Part shown: positions 15,983 through 24,742 of the stretch, piece by piece | Numbering within the stretch: the first letter of the stretch is position 1 | How the letters are laid out: the number at the start of each line of letters is the position of its first letter | Assembly (NCBI GenBank): GCA_024743115.1 | Contig: JANSXC010000040.1 | Span: 1-39,376 of the forward strand | DNA length: 39,376 bases | Direction: 5' to 3' | Source: a bacterium | GTDB lineage: Bacteria > Planctomycetota > UBA1135 > UBA2386 | The notes under the pieces: model-generated | Told to the model about the DNA's origin: nothing | The model's input: the letters and a program-made list of their open reading frames with translations, nothing else | The model's database searches: none | Program-made: the position numbers and the translations under genes

Positions 15983-18349
15983 ATGACGACCTGCAACCAC
16001 TGCGGCTACGAGAGCGAGGACGAGTTCCAGTTCTGCCCGAAGTGCGGTACGCAGCACGTGCAGGTCGAGGCCAGCGGCCCGATCGGCACGACGCTCAACG
16101 ACAAGTACCGCATCTTGAGTGAACTGGGCGCCGGCAGCATGGGCACCGTCTATCTCGCCGAGCACATCTCGCTCAAGAAGAAGGTCGCAATCAAGATCCT
16201 CCACCGCGACCTGCAGGTGAACGAAGAGGTCCTCAAACGCTTCCAACGCGAAGGCATCGCCGCGGGCCAGGTCAACCACCCCAACGCGATCCAGATCTTC
16301 GACTTCGACCAGAACGAAGAAGGCAAGTTCTTCCTCGCCATGGAGTACGTCGAGGGCCGGGACCTCAAGACGGTGCTCGCAAGCGAGAAGGCGCTCGAGC
16401 CGAGCGACGCCATGCGACTGACGCGCCAGCTGCTCGGCACGCTGACCGAGGCCCACGCGCACGGCATCGTCCATCGCGATCTCAAGCCCGAGAACCTGAT
16501 GGTCACACGCAGCACCACGGGCGAACTGAGCCTCAAGGTGCTGGACTTCGGGCTGTCGAAACTCGTCGACCGGCCGCTCGAAGCGAGTCTGCAGACCCAG
16601 ACCGGCCGCGTGATGGGCACTCCGCTCTACATGGCACCCGAGCAGTGGCAGGGCGAGGACGCGGACACGCGCACGGACCTCTACTCCTCCGCGCTGATCC
16701 TGTTCGAGATGCTCGCGGGCAAGCAGCCCTTCAAGGGCAAGAACCTCACGGAGACGCTGGTCCGCAGCACGACGGAGCCGCCGCCTTCGCTGTTCGAGAC
16801 CGCGCCCGACGTCGACCTGCCCGATGACATCGACGCGATCCTCACGAAGGCACTCGCGAAGGAACGGGACGAACGCTTCCAGTCGGCCCAGGACATGCTC
16901 GAGGCGCTCGACGAGGTCGATGTCGAAGAAACGGCCCGCCCACCGCAGCGCCGCGCGGCCTCGCGCCGCGCAACGAAGCGGCCCGCGCGGCGTGGCGCCG
17001 GTGGCGAAGAGAGCGCGGGCAGCAAGAAGCCGCTCGTGTTCGGCGCAGTCGGCGTCGCCGCGCTCGCGATTCTCGGCTTCGTGATGTTCGGCGGCGGCAA
17101 CGGTGAGGGCGGGACCGACGGCGCCGTGCCGCTCGTCCGTGCGAAGGCCAAGGATTCGCGCTCGGCGGACGAAGCCGAGTACGTGCGGCTGCTCGAGGCC
17201 GCGGAGTCCGCGATCGGCCGTGGTGATCCCGAGCTCGCGATGCGCACCATGTCCGACGCGATGCGGCTCGAGTGCGCGGATGCCGAGGGCTTCCTGATCC
17301 GCGCCGAGGCGTCGCGACTGCGCGGCGACCCCGATACGGCAGTCGCCGACCTCGAGGAGGCACTGCAGCGGTATCCGGGCTACGCACTCGCCGAGGCCCG
17401 CATCGGTTGGATCCGGTTCGATGGCCGAAACCTCGCGGCAGCCAGCAAACGGTTCGAACAGGCGCTGGCACGCAACCAGAACTGCGCCGATGCCCGCGCC
17501 GGGCAAGGCGCGATCAAGCTCGCGAAGAACGATCTCGAGGGCGCACGCGGCATCCTCGAAGCCGCGGCGAAGACGCACGCCGACTCCCCACGCGTGCAAT
17601 ACTACTTCGGGCGCTGCCTGCTCGCAGCAGGCGAAACCGCAGCGGCGATCGCGGCGTTCGTCGACAGCAAGCGACTGGATGGTACGTTCTGGCCAGCACT
17701 CGTCGGACTCGGCGACGCCTACCTGCAGCAGAACGATCTCGCGGCCGCCGAACGGCAGTATCGCGACGCGGTGCAGGCCGCACCGACGAAAGAACCGCGA
17801 CCGCGCGCGCGGCTCGCCGAGCTGCTGATCTCACGCGACCAGCTGCAGGAAGCGGCACGACTCGTCACCGATCTCGCGACGACCGATCTCGAGAAGGGCA
17901 CGCTCGACATGCTGCGCGGACTCGTGGCTGCGGGTCAGAGCGAGATCGGCTCCGCAATCGAACTGCTCGGCAGCGCGCTCCGCGAATCGCCGACCCAGCC
18001 GGCCCGCATCCACGAACTGCTCGGCGCACTCCATCTATCCCAAAGCAGCTGGCAGCTCGCAGCGGACCAGTGCGCCGCGGCATGCGAGCTCGACGAGAAC
18101 CGCGGGGTCGCGTTCCGCAATTGGGGCATGGCGATGTTCCAGCTCGGCAATTACGAGCAGGCCGCCGTGCGCTTCGACCGCGCTGCCGCAATCGACGAAG
18201 ACGACGTCACCGCCCACCTCAACGCCGGCATCGTCTACATGGACTACCTCAACCGCCCCGAACAGGCGCTGGACCACTTCCGCGCCTTCAAGCGCGCCGG
18301 CGGCCGCGACTCACGCGTCGAAACCTGGATCGAGCGCCTCAAGCAGTAA
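15983..18349 (+). CDS. Transmembrane Ser/Thr protein kinase with N-terminal zinc ribbon and C-terminal TPRs
   Basis: Translation from ATG 15983 gives 788 residues. A zinc ribbon with two CxxC knuckles (CNHC at 4-7, CPKC at 18-21) opens the protein. The kinase domain (about 41-312) is complete: GAGSMGTVYLAEH, Lys71 (VAIK), HRD 164-166 with LKPEN, DFG 188-190, and MAPEQW. A basic linker (about 318-349) leads to one membrane segment (about 350-370, PLVFGAVGVAALAILGFVMFG), then some 410 residues of TPR repeats outside. The zinc ribbon may bind a partner or adapt activity to metal or redox state; that is inference. No sigma factor is adjacent, unlike the other kinase here. An earlier in-frame ATG at 15869 would read through the 74-bp inverted repeat and is rejected. 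Confidence 0.92.
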   Translation: MTTCNHCGYESEDEFQFCPKCGTQHVQVEASGPIGTTLNDKYRILSELGAGSMGTVYLAEHISLKKKVAIKILHRDLQVNEEVLKRFQREGIAAGQVNHPNAIQIFDFDQNEEGKFFLAMEYVEGRDLKTVLASEKALEPSDAMRLTRQLLGTLTEAHAHGIVHRDLKPENLMVTRSTTGELSLKVLDFGLSKLVDRPLEASLQTQTGRVMGTPLYMAPEQWQGEDADTRTDLYSSALILFEMLAGKQPFKGKNLTETLVRSTTEPPPSLFETAPDVDLPDDIDAILTKALAKERDERFQSAQDMLEALDEVDVEETARPPQRRAASRRATKRPARRGAGGEESAGSKKPLVFGAVGVAALAILGFVMFGGGNGEGGTDGAVPLVRAKAKDSRSADEAEYVRLLEAAESAIGRGDPELAMRTMSDAMRLECADAEGFLIRAEASRLRGDPDTAVADLEEALQRYPGYALAEARIGWIRFDGRNLAAASKRFEQALARNQNCADARAGQGAIKLAKNDLEGARGILEAAAKTHADSPRVQYYFGRCLLAAGETAAAIAAFVDSKRLDGTFWPALVGLGDAYLQQNDLAAAERQYRDAVQAAPTKEPRPRARLAELLISRDQLQEAARLVTDLATTDLEKGTLDMLRGLVAAGQSEIGSAIELLGSALRESPTQPARIHELLGALHLSQSSWQLAADQCAAACELDENRGVAFRNWGMAMFQLGNYEQAAVRFDRAAAIDEDDVTAHLNAGIVYMDYLNRPEQALDHFRAFKRAGGRDSRVETWIERLKQ

Positions 18350-18378
18350 GTTCGCCCCAGCCTCACCGCGCGCCGACG

Positions 18379-20430
18379 TCAGCCGCCGATCACGAGTTCG
18401 AGCCCCGCCGACACCGCGAGCCCGCCGAAGGGGCCGCCCGGCTGCGGCCCTGCGGACTGGAGCCAGAGCCGCACGCTGCGCAGGCTGGCGGACAGTGGGA
18501 TCGGAGTCGGCAAGGTCGCCACGTCGTAGGCGTTGCTGGTGACGAAACCGGCGGCGATCGGGTTGGCCAGGTATGAGATACAGCCACCTCCGAGTTGGCT
18601 CGGAGTGCTTGCGAGGCTGAATGCAAACACTGCGAAGCCGGCGCCGCCGTCGGCGTGGACCCGGAACTCGCCGTTGCCGAGGAACGGGTCACCCGCGGCA
18701 AACAGCGCGAACCGATCGTTCGTGCACGGTTGTCCGACCGGAGCGCTCGTCGCCAGCTCGGTCGAGAACACGGCTTCGTGACCGAAACCGACCCCGAGAA
18801 TGTCGCCGCGCACAGGATCGTAGCCAAGGTCGGACACCTCGGTATCGGGCGGCGTGTGGCTGTACCACAGGCCGTTGCGGAACTCGTAGCAGTGGTTGGC
18901 ATTGGCGGTGACCACCGGGTTGCCACCCCGCGTCAGGCCGATCGTGGAGACCGCCGGGTAGGGCATGTTGGCGTCGAGCAGCTGCCAGATGCCACCGAAC
19001 GACCACAGCTCGCCGCCGGACGCCACGATGGGCGTCTGGCCCGGTCGCCCGCCGTTGCCGACGCTGCGGCCGCCCGGCGGATGCACCGCGAAGAACCGCT
19101 CGGTCCACGTGCCGTTCTGCCACAGCCAGGTGTCGGAGAACGTGAGCGGCCCGCTCGTGCCGCCGAACAGGACGACGCCGTTCAGCGCGCTGCTCGTGAA
19201 CATCGCATGCCCGTGGCGGCGTGATGGTCGGTTGGCGGGAGTCCGTTGGCGCCATTGCGAGCCGTTCCACAGCCACGTGTCCTGTTGCGATTGGGGCCCC
19301 ACGTGCCCACCGAACAGCAGCATGTCGTTGCTGCTCGGGTCGAACGCCAGCGTCGTGCCGAGACGCGGACCGGGTCCACCCGTCGCGAGGTGTCGCCAGG
19401 CGAAGCCATCCCAGTCATACGTGCGATCGCCCTGCAGCATCGTCAGCACGCCGCGCGCGCGGTCGTTGCCGAGCAGCGTCTGATCGACCATGCGCAGCGA
19501 CTCGGGGCCGGGCACCCACGTGCCGTTGGACCAGCGGTAGTCACGGGTCGACATCGCGGCCCGGTCGAGCAGCAGCACGCCATCGGTGCGGTCGAGGACG
19601 AGTTCGACGGCAGCCGTGGTCGCCGGCGCCGGAGCCGTGCTCTGGACCCAGTTCGAACCGTCCCAGAGCCACGTGTCACGCAGAGTCGTCGACCCGACAT
19701 GACCACCGTGGAGCATCGTCAGACCCGACGCGGGGTCGAAGACCATCGCCGTCGAGTCCCGCGCCGTCGGCGATGCCAACGGCTGCTGCTGCGTCCACGT
19801 CGTCCCGTCCCACTCCCAGGTCTGCCCACCCGGCCCCGGCGAGTCCGGCGTGAATGCGACGAGGCGCGCACGCTGGCCATCCGCCACGAGCGTCGAACGC
19901 ACATGGGCCGGCCGGACGTTCGCGGGCAGCGGGTTCCACACCGTGCCGCTCCACAGATAGTCCTGCGTGCCGGTCGCCGTATCGCAGAACGCGACGACGC
20001 CGCCGAGCGCTGGGTCGTAGTGCAACTCGAGCGGCACCGAGCCCGGGACGGCCGCGAGGATCTGGAACGCACCATCGACGAGTTCGAACGTGCGGAACTG
20101 GTAGGGAAAGACCGTGAGGTCGAGGCCGAGACCAACCGTGCGGTTGCGCTGGTGATCCCAGGCCATGTCGACGATCGCGCCGGTGCCACCGGCCGCGATC
20201 GAGGCGAGCCGGGCCCAGGTGGAACCGTCCCAGGTGCGGACGACGCCGCGGCGCACGATCAGTGGGCCGCCGGCCGGGCCCGCCACGGGGTAGAGCGACG
20301 CGAAGTAGCGCGGCCGGGCACCGCGTTCGGCCCAACCCTCCGTTCGCGCGGTGCTCTGGGCGACCGCTGCGGGCAGACAGAGAGAATATGCGGTGAGAGC
20401 AAACGACAGGCCGACGCCGATCCGGGGCAT
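18379..20430 (-). CDS. Secreted kelch-like repeat protein with shared C-terminal domain
   Basis: The 683-residue protein has a signal peptide (about 1-25, ALTAYSLCLPAAVAQ). Kelch-type blades follow, with recurring DTWLWDGSNW, DTWLWNGSQW and DTWLWQNGTW endings and MVFDPASG / LAFDPSSND...LLFGG beginnings. The last 120 residues form a separate beta domain (PFLGNGEFRVHADG, GGGCISYLANP, SASLRSVRLWLQSAG, GLAVSAGLELVIG) related to the tails of the genes at 21555, 30151 and 31679. No enzymatic motif is seen; it is probably a cell-surface or released binding protein. A strong Shine-Dalgarno (AGGAG, 20436-20440) fixes the start. Confidence 0.85.
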   Translation of the reverse strand: MPRIGVGLSFALTAYSLCLPAAVAQSTARTEGWAERGARPRYFASLYPVAGPAGGPLIVRRGVVRTWDGSTWARLASIAAGGTGAIVDMAWDHQRNRTVGLGLDLTVFPYQFRTFELVDGAFQILAAVPGSVPLELHYDPALGGVVAFCDTATGTQDYLWSGTVWNPLPANVRPAHVRSTLVADGQRARLVAFTPDSPGPGGQTWEWDGTTWTQQQPLASPTARDSTAMVFDPASGLTMLHGGHVGSTTLRDTWLWDGSNWVQSTAPAPATTAAVELVLDRTDGVLLLDRAAMSTRDYRWSNGTWVPGPESLRMVDQTLLGNDRARGVLTMLQGDRTYDWDGFAWRHLATGGPGPRLGTTLAFDPSSNDMLLFGGHVGPQSQQDTWLWNGSQWRQRTPANRPSRRHGHAMFTSSALNGVVLFGGTSGPLTFSDTWLWQNGTWTERFFAVHPPGGRSVGNGGRPGQTPIVASGGELWSFGGIWQLLDANMPYPAVSTIGLTRGGNPVVTANANHCYEFRNGLWYSHTPPDTEVSDLGYDPVRGDILGVGFGHEAVFSTELATSAPVGQPCTNDRFALFAAGDPFLGNGEFRVHADGGAGFAVFAFSLASTPSQLGGGCISYLANPIAAGFVTSNAYDVATLPTPIPLSASLRSVRLWLQSAGPQPGGPFGGLAVSAGLELVIGG

Positions 20431-20435
20431 GACTA

Positions 20436-20440
20436 CTCCT
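20436..20440 (-). promoter_or_regulatory. Shine-Dalgarno of the kelch-like gene
   Basis: AGGAG on the minus strand, 5 bases before the ATG at 20430; one of the few canonical ribosome sites in the window. Confidence 0.6.
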
Positions 20441-20576
20441 TGGTTTTGCGGCTAGTGAACCGCTTCGAACCTACGAGGGACGTCGTTGCAGACCGCGCGT
20501 CACGCGAAAAATCGGCCGATTCGACGATGTTCGTCGCCGCGCCCCTTCCCGGTCCAGCCCGACGAAACCGCGAGGT

Positions 20577-21488
20577 TCAGCGCGGGAACTCGTAGGCGAA
20601 AAACGCTTTCTCGAGCGCGTCGATATCGCTCACGAACATATCGCGCAGCTCCGAGGCCCGGGTCGAGCGGTTCTTCAACAGCAACACGAGGTAGTCGCGG
20701 AAGGGCCCCTCGCCGTCGTCGGACTGCGTGCGCGTGTCCTCGCGGAAGCGGATCAGGTAGCAGAACAGCATCGCGAGTTCGACGAAGCGCGTCTGCGCGC
20801 CCGTCGCGTCGCCGTAGCGACTCATCGGCTCACGCAGCAGACGCTGGAGCGACAACAGCTTGTTCTCCTGCTTCAGCTTCTCGAACTGGTCGAGGTGATA
20901 GTAGTAGTCCCAGCTCAGCGTGAAGTAGGCCGCGAGCCCCTCGTTGACCCACACCGGCAGGTTGGCCTGCGGGAACGCGTCGGCAACCCACTGGTGCACC
21001 GCGCTGTGCGTGACCTGCATGCGCATCCACGCCGCGTTGGGGTGGAAGGACGCCACCACGGCGCCGCCGGCGTTCGGCGAATGAAAACTACCGTAGAACG
21101 ACGAATGCTCGTCGCTGTTGTCGCCGAACTGGTTGTAGGTCCCGACGTCCGGCACGAGAAGGATCGGCAGCTTGCGCGTCGGACGATGCTTGATGCCGAG
21201 CACGCGCTGGAACTCCTCGAATCGCTCTTCGAGCCCGGCGGCGATCTCACGCCCGTAGCCGTAGCCCCCTGTCGTGCGGACCTGGAAGTGCGTCGACTCG
21301 ACGACCCAGGGATCCTGCCACGTCGAGTGGTCCTCGTGGATGTCGACCTTGTCGAGCTTGACCTGCACTCGCGAGAGCACGCGATCGAACGCGGCCGAGG
21401 TCAGCCGAACCGGGGCCGCGTTCTGGCCCACGAGGCTCGCGTTCGCGAGTCCCGCGGACAGGATCAGCCAGACAACGGGGCGCATCAT
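20577..21488 (-). CDS. Secreted MA-clan peptidase-like protein with a degenerate active site (probable pseudo-protease)
   Basis: From ATG 21488 the product has 303 residues; a GTG at 21521 is an alternative. A signal peptide covers about 1-22. The fold matches planctomycetal DUF1570/MA-type peptidases: ESTHFQVRTTGGYG at the domain start, LPILLVPDVGTYNQFG, then the metal-site helix and NEGLAAYF (Glu183). The metal-site helix reads THSAVHQW where relatives have THEAVHQW, so HExxH is HSAVH (161-165). Both His and the third-ligand Glu remain, but the catalytic Glu is Ser. The codon is AGC, which needs more than one base change from a Glu codon. Zinc could still bind; peptide hydrolysis is unlikely. 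Confidence 0.8.
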   Translation of the reverse strand: MMRPVVWLILSAGLANASLVGQNAAPVRLTSAAFDRVLSRVQVKLDKVDIHEDHSTWQDPWVVESTHFQVRTTGGYGYGREIAAGLEERFEEFQRVLGIKHRPTRKLPILLVPDVGTYNQFGDNSDEHSSFYGSFHSPNAGGAVVASFHPNAAWMRMQVTHSAVHQWVADAFPQANLPVWVNEGLAAYFTLSWDYYYHLDQFEKLKQENKLLSLQRLLREPMSRYGDATGAQTRFVELAMLFCYLIRFREDTRTQSDDGEGPFRDYLVLLLKNRSTRASELRDMFVSDIDALEKAFFAYEFPR

Positions 21489-21554
21489 CACACGGAGCAG
21501 TCTAACCACCGGCGCCGCCACCGCAGCGTCGATCCCGGTGCGAACCGCCGTTCT

Positions 21555-22556
21555 TCAGCGCGAACCGACGGTGCCGCGAATCTCCCGGGTCGGCAGCATG
21601 TTCGCCGCGTTCGCCCCGGGGAACGGCACCATCCCCTGCACGCGGATCTCGAGGCCGACGTAGCCGGGATCGTTCGGCAGGCTCAGATAGATGTCGCCGA
21701 TATGGGCCGGCATCGCACGCGCGAAGATCACGAGCGGATCGACCTCGAACGAACAGCCCGGCATGCCGAACGGGTCGAGCGGCAGCGTGCCCAGGCCCGA
21801 GAAACCGAGCGCCACGAAGATGGTCGTCGGCACCGGCGGCAGCGCGTAGACGTCGAGCTCCCATGGTTGCCCGATCCAGGGCCGGTTGTCCTCGGCACCC
21901 GAACCGATCGTGGGCTGGTACGTGAGCTGCGGACAGCCGTAGCCGTAGACGAAGAGGCCGCCGCCGTCGTTCTTCGTGCCCAACGTCGGCGTGCAGTCAG
22001 CGAACCAGGATTCGGGCCGCGACCGATTGCCGTACGCCATCTGGTCGAAGTGCGCGAGCGTGCAGCCTGCCTGTAGCGGCAACGAGACAGTGTCCTGTGC
22101 GGAAGGCCATTGCCGGGCCTGCACGGCGAGCCCGATGTATGCCGTACCACCGTTCCAGGACACGAAGTCGGCGAGATCCTGGTGGTTGCTCGTCGAAGAC
22201 GTGCGGAACAACGCCACGCTGTCGATCGCGCCGAGCGCCGGGGCCGTCGGCAGGTAGAGGTCGGTCGGCGTGCTCGTGCCCGCGACTCCGAGGTGCAGCA
22301 GCGTGACCCCATACGGCGACAGGGTGACCGCCGGGAGCGCCACAGCACCTCCCGAGGTCGCCAGCGTCCACCCGGTCAGGTCGACGGGCAGGTAGCCATT
22401 CACGAGCTCGAGGCGCTGCTGACCGCTGTTGTTGCCGACCGGATCGTAGAGCACCTCCGTGACCTCCGGGTCCGGTTGCGCGAGCAACACCGTCGATGCC
22501 GTAAGGATCGGAACCATGCGCAGGAGGAAGGAACGGACCATGAACGGGAGGATCAT
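21555..22556 (-). CDS. Secreted lamin-tail-domain protein with shared C-terminal domain
   Basis: From ATG 22556 (preceded by GAGG at a 5-base spacing) the product has 333 residues with a signal peptide (FLLRMVPILTASTVLLAQ). Residues about 30-170 match a lamin-tail domain (VTEVLYDPVGNNSGQQRLE, DLTGWTLATSGG, DSVALF, FVSWNG). The C-terminal 130 residues are the beta domain recurring in this window: YGYGCPQLTYQPTIGSG, VALGFSGLGTLPLDPFGMPG, LPNDPGYVGLEIRVQG, ending in a short basic tail. Lamin-tail domains in bacteria occur on exported nucleases and adhesive proteins; no nuclease motif is present. It lies upstream of the pseudo-protease on the same strand. Confidence 0.83.
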   Translation of the reverse strand: MILPFMVRSFLLRMVPILTASTVLLAQPDPEVTEVLYDPVGNNSGQQRLELVNGYLPVDLTGWTLATSGGAVALPAVTLSPYGVTLLHLGVAGTSTPTDLYLPTAPALGAIDSVALFRTSSTSNHQDLADFVSWNGGTAYIGLAVQARQWPSAQDTVSLPLQAGCTLAHFDQMAYGNRSRPESWFADCTPTLGTKNDGGGLFVYGYGCPQLTYQPTIGSGAEDNRPWIGQPWELDVYALPPVPTTIFVALGFSGLGTLPLDPFGMPGCSFEVDPLVIFARAMPAHIGDIYLSLPNDPGYVGLEIRVQGMVPFPGANAANMLPTREIRGTVGSR

Positions 22557-22622
22557 ATCTGCCTCGGTCCGCAACCGACGTGCCGCCGGGGCCGGCTCGG
22601 GCGGGATTCCCTGCCGACCGGT

Positions 22623-24131
22623 TCAACGCCGCAGATCGAACTGCACTCGCGGCCCCATCGCAGCGCGTAGCCGCGCTTCGTCGGCCTCGCTCACGGTCGA
22701 AGCCCAGAACAAGAACTGCTGCAACGAGCGCGAGGTCGCCAGCTCGCGCAGGGTCTGCTCACGCCGTTCGACGACGAACTCGGGTGGCGGCTCGCTCGCG
22801 CGCCAGGACCGCCATCGCATCACCACCTCGATCGACTCGAGCACCGGTGCCGACTTCAACCGCTCGAGTTCGACACCTTCGGTCCAGGCCAGGTCGACCG
22901 CGCGCAACAGCGGCTGCGCCGCGATCGCATCGAGCAGTTCGGGCCCGGCTGGGTTCGCCCACGAGAGGCTCTCCAACCGCAACGCGCCAAGTGCCGCCGC
23001 GGCCGCCCGTTCCGCCGCCCGAATCTGTTCCGGCTCACCCCAGAGCCGACCGAACGTGAGCTTGCGGAGCCCGGCGAGCTCACGCACGGCGGCGAACACT
23101 TCCGGCTCGATCGGGTCCCGCGACGTGAGCGTCAGCTCTTCGAGTGCCCGCGGCAGCGCAGCGATCGCGGCGCTCGTCAGGTGCATCCCCCCCAGGCGCA
23201 ACGACCGCAGCGCGGGCAAGCCCGCGAGCCGTTCGAGGTCCGCCGGCTCCGGCTCCCAGCGATCGAGCGGCGTTTCGCCGGGAAACACGTCGCGCACGGG
23301 CTGCGGGCCGAGGCCGCCGAGATCGACCCGCTCGAGTTTCTCGACCTGCATCAGCGCAGCAAATCCCGCCGCGTCGAAGCCGGGGCAGCTCCACAGCCGC
23401 ACGGAACGCAAACTCGCCAACTCACGCAGCGCCAGCAGACCCGCGGCCGTCACGGGGACGGCGCTCAGATGGAGCGATCGCAATCGCTTCAGCTTGGCGA
23501 GCGCGCCGGCAAACGCAGCATCGAACTCGAGCACCCGACCCGAGAACGAAATCGCCCGCAGGCGCTCACACCCTTGCAGCACTTCGAGGTGACCCACGCT
23601 GACCGGCATGGGGAACGGCAAACCGAGGACTTCGAGCTTCGGCAGCTCGGCCAGCGGCGCCAGCACTCCGGGCGCCGCGTTGCGCCACACCTGATCGCCA
23701 CCGCCCGAGAACCGGGCGTTCATCCGCACGCAGCGCAACCCGGGGAATCGCCGCAGGTGCGCCAGGTCACGCGGCATCGCATTCCGGATGAAGATGTTCT
23801 GCGTGCCGGGATCGAGCGCGAGCAGCCCCGGCTCACCGTCCACGCTTTGCGACGGTGGCAGCGGCTCAACGGGATCCTGCGCTTGCCGGCGATCGCCAGA
23901 ACGAGTGACGAGGAACGTCGTCACCGTGACGGCGACCGCGAACACCACGAGCGCGGCGACGAGCCAGCTCTCGCGCCGCGGCCGAACGTCGACGTCAGGC
24001 GCGACGACCTCGGACCACACGGTATCCGCCGTAGGCGGCGCGGAATCGATCGTCAGAATCTCCGCGAGCGCCACGTCGAACAAGCGCTCCGACGCCTCGT
24101 CCCGCAGTTGCCGTTCTCGGACTTCGTTCAT
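22623..24131 (-). CDS. Single-pass membrane leucine-rich-repeat protein coupled to a sigma factor
   Basis: From ATG 24131, which overlaps the sigma factor stop (ATGA), the product has 502 residues. Residues 1-55 are a charged cytoplasmic segment (NEVRERQLRDEASERLFDV), 56-75 a membrane helix (WLVAALVVFAVAVTVTTFLV), and about 110-500 extracytoplasmic LRRs (LRSLHLSAVPVTAAGLLAL, LRSVRLWSCPGFDAAGFAAL, LRSLRLGGMHLTSAAIAAL). The topology and position are those of an anti-sigma factor with an external sensor, but no known zinc anti-sigma domain (HxxxCxxC) is present, so that role is inferred. An ATG 33 bases upstream would overlap the sigma gene. Confidence 0.82.
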   Translation of the reverse strand: MNEVRERQLRDEASERLFDVALAEILTIDSAPPTADTVWSEVVAPDVDVRPRRESWLVAALVVFAVAVTVTTFLVTRSGDRRQAQDPVEPLPPSQSVDGEPGLLALDPGTQNIFIRNAMPRDLAHLRRFPGLRCVRMNARFSGGGDQVWRNAAPGVLAPLAELPKLEVLGLPFPMPVSVGHLEVLQGCERLRAISFSGRVLEFDAAFAGALAKLKRLRSLHLSAVPVTAAGLLALRELASLRSVRLWSCPGFDAAGFAALMQVEKLERVDLGGLGPQPVRDVFPGETPLDRWEPEPADLERLAGLPALRSLRLGGMHLTSAAIAALPRALEELTLTSRDPIEPEVFAAVRELAGLRKLTFGRLWGEPEQIRAAERAAAAALGALRLESLSWANPAGPELLDAIAAQPLLRAVDLAWTEGVELERLKSAPVLESIEVVMRWRSWRASEPPPEFVVERREQTLRELATSRSLQQFLFWASTVSEADEARLRAAMGPRVQFDLRR

Positions 24132-24664
24132 TGCCGCTCCTCGTCGAGCTTGCGTTCGACACACTCACGCAGCAGCGCCCGCAGCCGCCGCAGCGCCGAC
24201 TTGATGCCCTCGGGTCGCCGCGCGAAGCGCCGCGCGAGTTCGACCCGCGAATCCCCGTCGCTCGCGGCCTCGAGCAACTCGCGCTGCTCGGGCGTGACCT
24301 GCGCAAGGCAATCACGCAACGCTTCGACGTAACCCGAACCATCGGTCTCCCCGCATTGCGCGAGCCAGACCTCGTCCGCGATCTCGACCTCGCGCCGGCG
24401 CCGACCACTGCGGCACTGGGCGAGGAACAATCGCTTCGCCGTCGCGCGCAGCCACGCGCCGGCCGCCGCATTCCCGCGGAACTCGAAGCCGCGTTCGAGC
24501 GCGACGACACAGAGCTCCTGAATCATGTCATCGATCCGCTCGGGCGCACAACCGAGTACGCGCAGGTAGCGCCGCACGCCATGCGCCTGACCCGCCAGGG
24601 CCCGGAGGAGCGCGCCCGACCCGGACAGGTGCTGCGTCTCACAATCGGGCGGAAGGGTGGCCAT
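24128..24664 (-). CDS. ECF-like RNA polymerase sigma factor
   Basis: The 178-residue protein has sigma-70 region 2 (RRYLRVLGCAPERIDDMIQELCVVALE, then AAAGAWLRATAKRLFLAQCRSGRRR) and region 4 (LAQVTPEQRELLEAASDGDSRVELARRFARRPEGIKSALRRLRALLRECV). It should direct a small regulon. The stop overlaps the start of the LRR membrane protein, the only evident regulator. The 78-bp gap upstream contains a run of six T on the minus strand (24711-24716) but no terminator-like stem. Confidence 0.85.
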   Translation of the reverse strand: MATLPPDCETQHLSGSGALLRALAGQAHGVRRYLRVLGCAPERIDDMIQELCVVALERGFEFRGNAAAGAWLRATAKRLFLAQCRSGRRRREVEIADEVWLAQCGETDGSGYVEALRDCLAQVTPEQRELLEAASDGDSRVELARRFARRPEGIKSALRRLRALLRECVERKLDEERQ

Positions 24665-24742
24665 CAGTGCTTCATGCCCGAGACGCCCCGGGCGGGGTCA
24701 ACCGATCGCTAAAAAAGGGGCGCGGCGGCTCCGTCATGGCGA

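Noticed and set aside
15812..17599. Long antisense open frame over the zinc-ribbon kinase
   Set aside because: Low-complexity Arg/Glu-rich translation with no start signal; a shadow of the kinase gene.
20510..20521. Palindrome AATCGGCCGATT downstream of the pseudo-protease gene as a terminator
   Set aside because: Only a 4-bp stem is possible around a GGCC loop, with a short T run; too weak to call.
24686..24716. GC-rich near-palindrome and A/T run as a rho-independent terminator
   Set aside because: CCCCG/CGGGG has a 2-base loop, and the run of T on the minus strand comes before the stem, the wrong order for a terminator.
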